A DNA stretch of 64,000 nt from Beroe ovata (GCA_946803715.1 CAMPET010000277.1:13343-77342), one strand, 5' to 3'; shown: positions 30,160-44,600, numbered from the stretch's first letter. The notes: generated by a model not told the origin, from the letters alone. Numbers and translations are program-made.

Positions 30160-32612
30160 GTGGCTTCGCGCGCCACCCTGATACGATTCCAGATTCGTGA
30201 TGGTTCTTTTTTCGTAACAATGACATACGGTATTGTGATATGTGATGGTTGCGTGATTTGGACTTATTCAACAGTCCGATCAGCGGCGGGTTTATATTTA
30301 GAACTAGACGTTCTCATGCTAGAATAGATATTCTCGAAAGTTGAGAAGAATCGTGCGCCACAACAGTGCGAGAATATCTTGTAGCTAGGCAGTGGCATAT
30401 TGTCTCTACCACATGAAAGAGTCTCGGGTTAAAAACGTGCTCTCAATATAAACTGTTCGAGATTTTCTATTCTTGGAAATTCTGCTTTTGAAAATAAGGA
30501 ATCCATGTTTTGCGAACGGTGCTACTCGCGTGTGCATTTTGACTTTCAGAAGTCTAAGAAACATTAACAAGGAGATCCAGGGATTGTTTACTTATGCAAC
30601 TACAATGACAAACACGAAAATAGCTATTTACTTGAGGTCGGTCATACTGCGTCCCTCAGACCCAACTCAGTCAAACACTAAGTGGCAGTGATGAGTGACC
30701 GTCATTCGATTTCAAATTTTGCCTTTTATTTAGTTTCTCAATTGCAATATCAGGAATATACTAACAATTGTACTTTTAACAGGGATTAAGAATGTAAAGT
30801 GGGGAGGTACTGAAGACGGGGCGGGATTGCGGGAGGCACCGTAGCACAATCCAAAATCTGGACCCATCTGCGTGACCCAACCTGCCACGACTTTCATGTC
30901 AATTTCAGATCACTGAGTAGAATAGGGGGCGCGCACCGTGTTCACACTTGGTAATCGCCAGTGTTGGATTTGGAAAATTGGAACAAAACTGTGCAGCGGA
31001 CAGATTGATATTGGACGTTATTGAGAATGAGATATTGGACGTTATAAGATTTCACGACCTTTATGATTTGATTACGATTTTGTTTCAGTTTTCATTTTCG
31101 AGTTTAGCTTTAGCAATAGTTAAAAATGAAAGGTAACACTTGCAGTTTTTAGTGTTCATGTTACGTGGTGTTGTAGTATTGATATTATCATGATTGTTGC
31201 TCAAATTGAAAAGGACAGCAAAGAGATGTTCATGTAGAGATATATGATAGGAACCTATCGACGATGTTAACGATGTTCATGTTATAACCCTCTGATTGTG
31301 AGCTTTGTTAAAGCTGGTATTACGTTGGCAAAACGCACTCTTTCTTGTGCTCTCTACTTCAGCAGACGCGCACGCATGCGCAGTGCCATGCTATTGCTAT
31401 GAGTATCGCGCGCGCTTGAGCCGCGCACCCTAAATGCTGACAATTTGAATCATCCGCTGTGCGCGTTGATGAGCATTGGGCGCGCCTGAGCCGCGCACCC
31501 TAAATGCTGATAATTTCAATCATACGCTGCGCGCGTCGCAACCGAAAGGCGGTTATGATAAAAATGCCTCTAGCTTAGTTACTGCAACTGATACTGCAAC
31601 TGATAATGCTGAATCCTATAGTGCTACGCTTCGAAATTGAAAAAAGATGGACACTGCAGTTTGAAATGGAATTCAAAAATAGAATAACCCGATTTCAGTA
31701 CAGTTACACTTTATCGCAATATCAATGAAGCTTTCAGTGGGGATATACAGAGAGTGGACGATGGGAAACACTGGGCAGATATACATTGGGCAGATAAAGT
31801 GGACATTACCTTGATCCAAAATCTAATAAATGGAAGGGGAATGATTTAAAATTTAAAGGGAATTGTAGCAGTCCTCATGACAAAACACATAAATCTCGTC
31901 TCATTTCCATATTGAGAGAACTGGTAAATGTTGAATCTCTCGAAAAAACTGCAAGTATTATTATCAACAAATGACACCAGTCGTCCACATAGCAGCTATC
32001 AGTAATGTGGTGATTTTGAACTGTTACGGGAAGTTCAATTTCCCCAAAACACGATATTCCTCAATTTCTTATCTCGTTGTAACAGCGATAGTCTCATAAT
32101 TCCCTTTCGCCAAAGCGTCATAGCCGGAAAGTTACATTCTTCTTTTAAATTGCACAAAATAAATACACAATACACAGCTGTTTATTCAAATAGTCGAAAG
32201 TGTACCTAGTAGATCAGTCGTATCAAATATGTTATGGCACAATCACTTTTTCACGGAATTTCATGATTGATCTCGTTCATACAATTTTACTAGGTTAATA
32301 ATTGGAGGCTGTAGTTATAAAAGTTCCCAAAGTATAACCGCCTAAAATACAATTCCACATTATAAACACTGTGTGTACATGAGTTGTAGTGATGAGGTTA
32401 GAATTCTTTTTAGGAGGTATATCTAGCAGTTAACTAGCCTGCTTAAGTCGGTTGGTCTGTCCTGCAGCCTAATAAGAAAGCAGGGCGGAATAAGTGAGTG
32501 AGTGAGGATAAAAGAATGGGAGTTTACAACATATCTGACTGGATATTTTGGATCCTATTTGGTGGGAGCAGCACGGATTTGTCTTCACAGAACGTCAGAG
32601 AGGAAGCGGGCA
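30160..32612. other. Region without supported genes
   Basis: No coding exon recognised. It contains a dispersed-repeat fragment at about 30905-30945 (CACTGAGTAGAAT...GGCGCGCA), shared with 62570-62710, and the GC-rich tandem repeat at 31380-31540. Confidence 0.5.
31385..31545. repeat. Two-copy GC-rich tandem repeat
   Basis: Two units of about 80 bp share GAGCCGCGCACCCTAAATGC followed by TGA(C/T)AATTT(G/C)AATCAT and CGCGCG-containing ends. This CG-rich composition contrasts with the AT-rich surroundings. Confidence 0.8.
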
Positions 32613-35600
32613 TCACCATTCAAAATCGGCAGTCGCCATTTCTATAGCCCACAGGAATTTCTCTCGCTGCGTCTTGTTGTACACTTTCTCAATGGGAACG
32701 TTAAACTTCTTACACCTGACAATGGAATATATCAACATTTCCAGCAATCAAACATCATGAAAACACCCTGAGAGTCGGGGAATCGCAGCTGTAATCTGAC
32801 AAACTGTGAGTAGAATCGGGTTTCCAACTGTTTACAAGGAGAGACATTCTTCCATCAGTTAGTTTAATAATCTCGAGTAATTATCGAGTAATTAATGTCG
32901 AGTGATAATCGAGTACTCACCAGGCAACAGAAATCCGCGGATCGAGGTAGTTGAGCTTGCTCGTGCCCAGAGCAATTGTCTTGTTCTCCTCCTTATCCGT
33001 CTCCTTGACTTGGATCTTGAGGAGAGCCTCGTTGAGTCGCTCCATCTTCCGCTTTTCAATCTCGTACCTCCTGAGAGCGGAGACATTGGGAACAGCACAA
33101 ACTACCATACACACAGATTGAGGGAGTATTGTTAGATTCAGAGATGAATTGATGAGGGCGTAGGGAGGGGATGAAAAATATTAGGATCGATCTTGAGTTT
33201 AGCAAGATAGTAAGGTAGAATAAGTGGGTGAAGAAAGGGGATTTGGGTGGAAACGGGAGGCGACGAGCAGTATACTAACTTTTTGGCTTTGTCATCTTTA
33301 CGGTGGTCTCGGTAGTAATTCTTAGCCTGCTTGTACACGGCTTTCTGCTTCAGAACCTCTTCCTTCTTCGCTTCCTTCTGAGCTTGGAGATTCTCCATTT
33401 GCTTGTCAAAGGCTTTAGGAACAGAACGCTGTAATGGGAATTCACCGATCAACAAGAAATGTTCGTAAACCATTGAATATCAGATCGTATAGATGAGATT
33501 GAGCAGAGGAATTGGTGAATACTTTAGCCTGAGACTGAACAGACGGTCACACCAGACAGTGCAACCGTGCTACTGTAGGGTACTGTAACAACTTGACACT
33601 TACCTGATGGTTACAAAGGACGGCAACTGCCCGATTAGCACGGTTGTACGTCAGCACAAGGTTCAGAATGTCACTCTTTTCATCGGTCTGTTCCTTGAGT
33701 TGCTGCTGAAGTGTAAACGAGGCATTGTATGTACGGAACACCTTGGCAGTAAGTCCATCCATAAGGGAGCCTGGGATGAAGTCATGATAGGGAGTGGCGT
33801 GGAATTGTTTAGTGTATACTCAGAAATTCTATCTTAAATACATGATGCGTATTAACATTTCTCATGATACGACAGAATTAGTTCTGTTTGTCGAGCTAAC
33901 TTTAAAAGAACACTCACTGAGGTACTCATTCATTTTCTGAGTGTTGAGACGATCAAACAGGTCGTCTGAAGGGTCCTTGTCTCTGATGAATATTCGCAGG
34001 TTCTTGAACACGCGTTTGTTGACCGCCACCCAGTTCTGGTACCGGATTGAATCTTTACCCAGGAAATCAAATTCTACGACATTCTCCTTGTCCTCCCAAG
34101 TTTCGTGAAGTTCTGATAAGAGAGTATTATGGGAGTTGTGTTGAAAAGAAGAGTGAAGAAATGGATATTTGAGATGGGGTTTGTCTTTCATGAATCAGCG
34201 CTCAAAATTACCTAGGAAACGATGAACAAGGGATAGAAATTGAGCTATAAAACCCCAGAGACCCTTATCTGACCCCTTATTTCACAAAACTGACATAGCG
34301 CGTGGTCACAGAGCATTCCGGCCTCGAAAAATGGAATCAGTGCTCAAATTTACCTAGAAAACGATGAACAGAGGATAGAAAGTAAGCTAGCAAACGCCAG
34401 AGACCCTTATCTGACCCCTTATTTCACAGAACTGACATAGGGCGTAGTCCCAGGGCATCCCGACCTCGAAAAATGAAATCAGTGCTCAAAATTACCTAGA
34501 AAACGATGAGCTGTGGATAAAAATAGAGTTAGAAGCCCCAGAGACCCTTATCTGACCCCTTATTTAACAGAACTGACATAGGGTGTGGTCACAGAGCATT
34601 CCGGTCTCGAAAAATGAAATCAGCGCTCAAATATAACGAGTAAACGATGATAAGGGGATAGAAAGTGACTGCCAAATGCCAGGGACCCTTATCGGACCCC
34701 TTATTTGACAGAACTGGCGTAGGGTGAAGTCACAGAGCATTGAGACCTCAAAAAATGGAATCAGCGCACAAAATTCATTAGGAAATGATGATTTATAAAA
34801 ATTGAATAGGCGTAGTAAGTAGACGTCTGAGACCCTTATCTGACCCCTTATTTGACCTAAACTTGCATAGGAGTTGGTCACAGAGCCTTCGAACCTCGAA
34901 AAATTGAATCAGCGCTCAAAACTGCATAGGAAATGATGATTTAGTTATGGAAATTAAATAGACGTACTAAGTCGACGTCTGAGCCCCTTATCTGACCCCT
35001 TATTTGACGTTCACTTGCATAGGTGTTGGTGACAGAGCCTTCGGACCTCGAAAAATGGAATCAGCGCTCAAAATTGCATGGGAAATGATGATTTAGTTAT
35101 TAAAATCAAGTGGACGTAGTGAGTATACGATTGAGACCCTTATCTGACCCCCTTATTAGGCATACACTTGCATAGGTGTTGGTCACAGAGCCTTCGGACC
35201 TCGAAAAATNTTTATTGATTTGAAAGCCATGGAAGCACACTTAGATGACGGGCAATCTTAGGTTTTAAGGTATTTCAAACTCTGTGATTTGCAATCCGGA
35301 ATGCCATCCCTTGGACATAATTAGATGATTATATAGTGTATCCTCCTCCCAAATTTGTGAACATCCCTCACTTATGCGCATCCAGGAAGTCCATATGAGC
35401 ATCCAGGAAGTCCATGTTGTTTGAGGACAATGGAGCACTCAAATTATCCTCCATCATACAAAACTACTAACTCAGTCTTCTCCCATGACATATTGTTTAT
35501 ATGCGACTGCCCGAGTCTATTATTGCACCCCCTGAGACATCCCTACCTACCCTACGGAACCCAATGATCCATGGCTCCGGCATGACTCCCTTGTCAAAGC

Positions 35601-38600
35601 GCTCTTGCCTTGTTCAGCGTGTTTTCAGCTGTGGTTGGTGTGGGCTTGTCCTACTATAAGTACTAGCTTTTTATAGTACTAGCTGTCTTAGACTTTGCCG
35701 GCATGCCGGGCTTTTGTCAGCTTTTGTATTGCATGTTTGATAAACGGATTGCATCATGACGTGAGGATCGTTGGACCGCTATCATTTGCAATCTTGCTCC
35801 TCATGTCAGCTTCTGATGACAACTGTGATATAGTATCGGGTACGTACGTGACATAATAAGCCACTTAGAATGATAAGCTATGTGTGATCAACACGGGGGA
35901 GTCGCAGTGCTTACTGCTCACAATAACCATGAAACCTGCGACACACAATAAACATGTGTGGTATGACGCGATGGATTTGATTGCACCATTGTGCAGTACC
36001 TATAATTTCCTAGGCTATCATGAGCCCAACCGCTTATAACAGCTCATCCATATACGCATCTAACTTTATAAGTCATGGATTTCGCTCTCGGGGACATGGG
36101 TTTCATCACCGCTTTTGAGCAGTTTTTTACTTCCAGCAGCTGTTTTGCTGTCAGATCGCGAACATATATGCTTTGCCTAGCCGTTGTTTTAAATTCACGT
36201 CCTATAGTCGTGCCCAATGGGTAGTTTATCACGTCCACTTGGCGGGTTTTCTAGTAGTATCATAATGTAATACTCCAAGTGCTGCAGACAGGATCATAGA
36301 GCAACTCATTCATAATCAGAGTATAATCAGTATAATGAGTATAATCAGATAATTGGATGTTACACAACAACTGTTCCTTTTACTGATCTCACCGTTACTC
36401 ACAGAATTACTCTTGCAAGCAGGACTCATGGTCGAGCAGCGGACTGCACAGTTGTAACTTCATCATATTGAAATAGCAGCCCTTCTACTTCTTGGACCCT
36501 GTTCTTCTAGGACACAGCAGTATTTGTCAGATTTTATCTGACCTCAGTTTCTCGCGCGCGGCGCGCGCGCCTTCATCGAAGGCCGAAACAGGCCTGTTTC
36601 GGCCTTCGATGAAGGCGCGCTCGCGCGAGAAACAGGTCAGGTAACATCTGACAAAGCAGTATATGATCATGTGATCTTCCGTCGACCATTTCGATCTTCC
36701 TTGTAAATTCCATGAATTGGAGATCTTGTCCCATAGTAAGCATCGTGTCCATAGAACAACTGTAGAGAGGTAGACGCTAGGCTTTCAATAGGTATCGGAA
36801 GCAAGCGACAACTAGGGACAGTGAGTATCGTGATTGCACTATTGTCTACTCAGGTGAATACGATTTTACATTAATTTACCCTCTCATATTATGTGCGACT
36901 TGATTATATGTTTCCCATTGACACCAATTCATCCCTGACAGCACTTTCCCCATTGGATAACTTTTCCCCTTACACCACTCTAACCTAGACCCTACTTCTT
37001 CAATACTGGCTGTGGGACCACTTATCTATTGGATTTGGCAGCTCTTCACTGACACCACTGTTCTCAATTAACTTTCCCTTGACTCTTCTCTTGACAGCAC
37101 ATTTCCCTTCACGACACTTTTACCCTGACACCAATTTTCAACTTAGGTTCTATTGTTGACTACTGCAGAGACGACGTTTTTGTCACTATTATCGCTATAT
37201 TTCGTTAGAATTTAATAGCTTAATTACCAACTCACGTAATTATTCTCATTGGGCCATTATAATTTCCCCAGGTATAGGTTGTTGTGTTTAATTAATACCC
37301 ATTTCAAAGTGTTTTCTAATTCGTAGCCTAAATGTAGGGCTCTGTGGTTCAGGCTCCCATTACTTTTACATTTACTATTGGACGCTATTGTGATGTCTTT
37401 ATGTTGAACTCTAGCCTCTGGATCACATGACGCTGTAAAACTGACGTTAATTTTATAGTTTTGTGTTGTTAGTAACACCTGGTTAGTGGTTACGTTGACT
37501 ACAGTGCCTATGTAGCTGGTAACAGTGAACTTCAGCTCATGTAATGTTCTGGAATAAGCTCCTGATTCACACGTCCACTGTTCTAGTCGGACAGAGAACA
37601 TGTTATTGATTAAACCAATATCTCACAGGATTCCCTATCACAATATGTCCGAAAAGTTAGTTTTCCAATTCAATAAGATACAAAACGCGTCAGTGTTTGC
37701 TGAGTGGTTCTTCTTTTTCCTGGGCATCATCTTTTGTGTGATCTCAGTAATCGGGAACTCATACGTCTCCTACAGACTAATCAAAATCATCAGAGCTTCA
37801 AAAGCAATCCAGGTATAATGTGTTTCCTCAGAAGTTTTTTACAAAATATCAAAATATTTGCATTGGATTTGCAGTCGAACATTGAATTTGAAGCTAGCCA
37901 ATCCTCTCTTCCACCTTAGCAATATGATATAGTATTGTCTATTGACACTCCCCCTTTCTCCCAGACACCCATCTACCTGTCGCTGACTGTCTGTGGGCTC
38001 ATGACAGGAGTGTGCATGCCGTTCATGCTGTATGCGTTCTTCAAACACCGCATTGAGAATCCTGACCTAGGTGTCACCGCCCTATTGGATACACGTGTTG
38101 TCACGACAAGTTACCATGGCAACGTAACTCATCATGGTTACTACATCAGTAACTTCACTACTTACACCTACACCTACTTCGCTTCGACAACCACTTTCGG
38201 CAGTACTCTCGACAACTGCTCTGATGAGACGTTGTGAGTGTCTTGTCAGCTTGACAATCATTGATCATGATACTTCAAATCAATGCCCCCTCATCACCTC
38301 TCCACACTAACACACGTCTCTCCCCATGCAGCGGAATGTCGATAGTGGAACGTGTACTTTGTAACATAACCGGGGCAGTGTTCAACATGACTTCCCGACT
38401 CATTGTTTGGATCATGCTCCTTCTCAGTGTTGATAGGTGAAGCAGTATTACTCGCCTTCTTTTTATAACTCACGGCTGGCATACAACATTCATGCCAGTT
38501 TACAGTACTACAGTAGCCCAGCCATAGTCAGTATGCAACATCCGAGTGGACAAAGTTTCTCAACGGTTTTTGGTAGTTCTAAGTGTCCCTAATCAAAGTA

Positions 38601-41600
38601 GTTAACTGCCGTTTGATGAATCGACGTCCTGGGGGTGCTAGGGCCACGCCCATTTTTAGCGCAAAGCGCACAAACGCAAATGTCCATATCTCAGCTTCTG
38701 AAGGTCACAGGAAGATGAATTATGGCTCAAAAGAAGCGCAAGGGACATATTTATATGAGTGTGTACTCCAACTCTAAGCTCCAAGCCCTTTACTTTTTGA
38801 GATATAAGCAAAAAACCGATTTTTGGCACCCGCGGTTCTGTTATTTCTGTGTCGCATGATATATCGGCTTCTGAAGGTCCTAGGGAGGTAAACAATAGCT
38901 TAAAAGAAGTGCAATGGCCATGTTTATATAAGTGTTGACATAACTATAAGCTCCAAAACGTTTACTTTGTGAGTTATGATCAAAAAAACCATTTTTGTCT
39001 CCAGCGGCCATCAATATTACCCTATTGGAGCATCATAATTCGGCTTCTAGAGGTACCAGCAAGGCAAATTATAGCTTAAAAGAAGCGCAAAGTTTACTTA
39101 AGTGCTCACATAACTATAAGCTCCAGTGGACATCAATACAGCCCCATTGGAACACCATCTTTTGGCTTTGAGGGTCATAGAAGAGCAACAGCAGTTTTTT
39201 ATCTTCTTACTGTATTCTGGTGCCAAAGGGGGTTTTTTGATCATAACTCGAAAAGGTTTTGAAGCTTATAGTTACGTGTAAACTAATCCAAACACATTAA
39301 GAAGCTAAAGCTTAAGAAGCTAAAGCTTAAGAAGCTAAAGGTTTCTGGAAAGGTATCCTCATGCAGTGCGAGTTGCACTGTAGGAAGGCAGTTGGTCCCA
39401 CGTGGGGCCTATCACCGACCAGCATGTGTTGATTCTATGAGGTCATGGAGCTGCTATATGGATCACAGGAGTGGAAAAACAGCGAACACAACCACTAACC
39501 AGGGACTGCTGGAAGGTGTCCAGAGGCTGGTCAATGTACTCTGGTACTCATTAGGAGTGCAATGCCCTCAACAACATCAGCAGCACTGAAGGTGCTGAGC
39601 GGCATCCCACCGATCAACCTTTGATTCAAAGAAGCAGCAGTTAAGGAAAGCCTCAGAAAGTCTCATGGTCATTGGGTCTTCCTCCAGTAGGGAAGCCTTC
39701 AATACGCATCACAAGCCATATCAGCACAAACAAGAAGTATCTCAGGGTCCTACCCAAAGATATAGCTTACTCAGCACAGGACCAAATGGCGCATATCCTC
39801 AGAATAAATCAAAATTTTGCAGTAAAGACTCCTCTAAGGAGGGAGTACAGTGAACCAAGATCGGGGGACTACGATATAGTATTTTATATGATGGGTCCAG
39901 ACAGAACAATAGAACTGGTGCATGTATGGTGATCAATTGGAACTCCGTCTGGAAACACATTAATCACCAAGAATCACTCCACCTGGGAACCCACACTCCA
40001 CAGAACGGTATTTAAAGGAGAAATTATTGCTATGGCCAAAGCAGCAGAGATGTTGATTGGTCACAACCCAAGCGCCACAAAGATTTTGATAAACTGCGAT
40101 AGTTTATCAGCCATCAAGGCGATAAAATCCTCAGCTGTAATCAAAAGAAGCATCACCCACAGAGGTGCGGAAGCCCTAAATACGCTACGAGGGATCAACG
40201 AAGTAACTCTCAGTTGGATACAACGGTTANGCTGAAATGATGTGCTTTCGTTGCGCATCGCGCGCAAAAAGAAGACCCTTTCCTCGAGAAATGTTCCATT
40301 CCGTACCTTCAGTTTGCGCGCAGTCTCGTACTTCGCGTGATCTTTCTCTCCCTTCAATTTGGAGGTGGGATTCAACATGACATACTTGAAACTGCCCAAG
40401 ATATTCTCTTTCCAGCAGGCAAGCCATGTCACCTGGGTCAACATGATACACAATTATCACAGAGCTTTACCCCAAGTGAACATTATCAACAACTTGGCAG
40501 TTAAAATTCCTCAACTAAATACCCCAGAATCCTCAATCACTTGCCACATTCAGCTGGGCGCGGAGTAGCATACCTTATTGTCGTGTTGGACAGCTTTCCA
40601 CTTGTGTCCATCAGGGCACTTAGGCACTGGCTCACCCTTGCCTATGTTAATGATGATGGACTCAGCATGCGTTCTAGTCTTGATCTAAAGAAGGAATCAT
40701 TCAACACTGCGAATGAACAAACCAGAGAACACAGAGCAGGGTGTTATTATACTTCCTTTTGTATTTTGTTATTATTCTTCATTTTGTATTCCATGATAAT
40801 GAACTATTTATACTACGATACTAACACCTTTAACCAAAATAGGAAATGGCTTTATGATGATATAGAAGTTTGTGACAGAAAGAGAGGAAGGAGTTCAAGA
40901 TGTGTTTTTAACTCCAACCAGTAACATTCCTCACAGTAAACTTCACTGGTGCTTGATTCTCATTTGAACCAGAAACAAACAACCCTCACCTTGCCCTGTT
41001 TAGGGTGGTCCCCCCGGCCCCGGAACAGACCAGGTGGTTCTATCCTGAAGTTACCAACTTTCTGTATGTGTCCATCTACAGTGCAGATACCCCACTTATC
41101 AGCGATAGCTTTGTTCTTTGCTTTGAGCTCCTAGGAGAGAGTAGAAGATAGAGGGGGAGAGAGGGGGAGAGAGGGGCTGAGTACTGAGTGGTGAGTGAGA
41201 GTTGAGGGTTGTTAGTATTTAGTTGAGCCGCGACAGCGGAATAACAGCAGTACATGAACGTCGAATATCGCTGTCATGACCACCTGTTCCTACGTGATTT
41301 TTGTGGTAATATGAAGTAATGGGTGTTTCTCTATCACATCAGGGACACTCTTCCATACGGAAACGAGAAGTTTCTATCGTGAACTTAATACTTGGCATTG
41401 GACCTGAATAGGGGTCGCTGTCGAAGCTGGCTGTGGTCATAAAATTATACACCTTGCCAATCGTAAATATTAAATATTTGTGATACATCTGTGAAGAAAT
41501 GGGGCCATGTGCTCATTTCAGTGGCGTATTATTCATAGAATGCCACAGAGATCACAGCAAGAGTTAACAGATTCCTTATTAGAAAAAGGTAAAATGAGGG

Positions 41601-44600
41601 ACTCGAATTCAGGGTGAACTGCGAACGACTGTAAAAGCGCCTGTGACTTAGACCACTGAGCTATACTCATATATGACTGATACATATTCTTACGTTATAT
41701 ATACCTGTGTGAAGATGATCAAAATGTCTTAGTGATCCTTATTCTAGTTTCACAGTTAGTTACAGTTAGTGACAGTTGATTGCCTAAATCTTAATAATTT
41801 GTTCTATAAATGATGGACCTCATGGCTCATACACCTATTGACAGCCGATTTCGGGGTGCGAAATGCCATTTGCAGCAACATTTTGCAAGATAGCCAACGG
41901 GGTACAGGTGGTCGGGAATAGCGAACAGTTTGTAAGGGTTTAGGACGTGGCAAACATTTGCTTGACAGTGTACACGTGGCAATGGATGTGTTCGCGTGAA
42001 CTATAATGTCTAATATTGAACACAGTGCACAGAATGGTTTTCTCTCTAATTAGAACTGTAATAAAGTGGTCAGCTGATGGCTTTTACAGTAACTCATTGC
42101 AACGTGTAAGTCGCCTCGTGAATCATGTCACTAGGTACCAAAAGTGAATACTGGCAACCAGAATGCTTTTAAACTTAACAACACTACATATTACAAATTT
42201 GAGGTGACAGATGATGTTGTACATTGAAATTATTTTCCCCAATTTAAGACTAACCACTGTTTCAATTGTCTGAGTTCGCAACCAGAGGAATACCTGAAAT
42301 TCTCTTCAAATTCTAAGTGTCAACAATTACCTCTTTTTCTTCCTTTGATCTGTTTTTCCTCTTCTGTGCCTCATCCAGGTAGTATTGGTGCATCGAGGAG
42401 AAATCACACAGCTCCAGTTTAGTGATGACTTTCCTCTCGGCATCTGTCATATACTGCGGACAGACGTCAGACATCAGTCAGACATCAGTGTCATACGTCA
42501 TATGACATATATGTATCCGTCAAGTCATAAACAAAGCCAAAATTTTCTTACTTTCGCTTTTGAATCAATATTTCCAATCAAACCGGAAGATGTGACACAA
42601 TTTTATAGATTCAGCCAAATCATTGGGAAAGGCAAACCTTCCTGAGGTCCTCAAAGAAGTTTTTCCTGAAAATCTCCTTGCTCGTATACTCATGGTCGAG
42701 CATCTTGGCAAAGAATCCGGCATATTCCTCCGTTAATTCTGATAGCTCCATTGGTTTCCCTGGAAATTGGTTTCCTGATACCTTGATACTTGACGGAGTT
42801 TGTTGTAAGGGGCCACGGATTTTCAAAGATTAAAAAATGATCGCACTCTCTATTTCCCTTAACACCATTAAACACAGTTCACTCACCATCATATTTGAAC
42901 TGCACGTGTTTGGGCAAACGCTCGTACGGCTCCGGGAAACATGGACCATTGTGACAGAGAGTCCTCCACTTCTGTCCCTCGGGCAGCTTCTCTTCCAACC
43001 ACCACTTCCAAACCGGGATTTCGGGTTCCGGTTCCTTCTTCGGCTTCCGCTCAGCTGCTGTGTAGGGTGAAGTATTAGTACTACACTAGTACAATGTACA
43101 TAGTACAGGGTGATGTATTAGTACTCCACTAGTACAGCTGTACAATGTACATAGTACAGGGTGATGTATTAGTACTCTACGAGAACAGCTGTACAGTGTA
43201 CTGAGTACATAGTACCATAGTACAATGTACAGAGTACATAGTACCATGTGGACTTGATATTGCTGTACAGTGTACAGTTGACAGTATACACTGAACACTG
43301 TACACAGATGTACAGTGTATAGCTGCTGTTCACGTGGTACTGCATGCGTGGCCCTATGAGAAGGGCCTTCACTGATTTTAGTATACATAGTGCGAAATAG
43401 TAGTCCTATAGAAATAGTAATGTGATAGAAAAAGTAGTGTTTAGAAATGCAACAAACAGATCAGAATTTCTCACGTTTTTTGACGTCCTTGGTTTCCTTT
43501 TTTTCTCGTTTCACCGCCGGTTTCGTAGCGGTTGCAGCATTATTCTCTTTCTTCACCTTCTTCTAGAACATATCACGGATGAGAAGAAACAAATCTCCCA
43601 TTTTTCAGAAATCTACGTGAACCTTTGGAACAAATCAATGAACAATCCGCAGTCCATACGAATGAACAATGAACGAAAGGACATATTTAGGCAGCAGCCT
43701 GCAGGAGAAAACTGTACAATTCCACACGTGCGTCGCGCACGTGATTGGTTATTTGAGCACGTGGTTGGTCATTGCACCCCTAATTTCTGGAAATATCAAT
43801 AATCACCTTGGGAGCATAGTCATCCTCGCTGGACTCTGCCTCTTCTTTCATCTTCCTGTTGTTGTTTGACTTGGTGGCAGAGCTCTTCCGTTTTCGGGAG
43901 GCGAGCGGAACCTCATCTTCACTGTCACTCGCTGCTGCCTGGGGAATGGGGGATTTGGTTGAGGGGGAATGGGAGGGGGGATAGAATGAGAATAGGCCCT
44001 GTTTACGCGGCGAACATATGAACGTGGGAGTAGAAGTTGCGATAAAGATGTAAAATGTAGAAGTTGTAGTAGACCATGCTTCTGTCTAACTCAGTACTGC
44101 ATGATGACGTCAGGATGTGAACTCGTGTACCTAGTTACACAGGCTGCATGGTGGAATCTGTGAATGGAGGGAAAACTTCCATTGTACTCTTGGCAAATCA
44201 ATTAATTAAAACCAGCTATAATAGGTTACATCATTTGACATGGAACTATGAAGTTCCCATTTGGAGGAACTGAGTCAATTAGGTGAACTTCCCTATCTGT
44301 TGCACAGATCATATGTCAGCACACCAACATACCAGAGAGTTTGTGTTGTGTTGTGTGTGTGTGTATGTACTATGTGTGTGTGTGTGTGCGTGTGTGTACA
44401 TCAATTATCCATGTGCACTCCCCTTGCAAACGACCGATACACTACGGGTCCTCAGTAATTATCCCATATTTGGTAAAAGCAGCTCCTAATTCCCAGAGAG
44501 AAAGTGGACCTCACCCTCCCCATATTGGTCAGCTTCATAATAGCGAGTTAGAATATGTGTTCCCTGTGTTTATAGTGCAAATAAACCTGTTCAGATAACA

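Noticed and set aside
43086-43388. Tyr/Cys/Leu-rich minus-strand ORFs
   Set aside because: They are translations of the GTAC-rich intronic repeat of TOP1.
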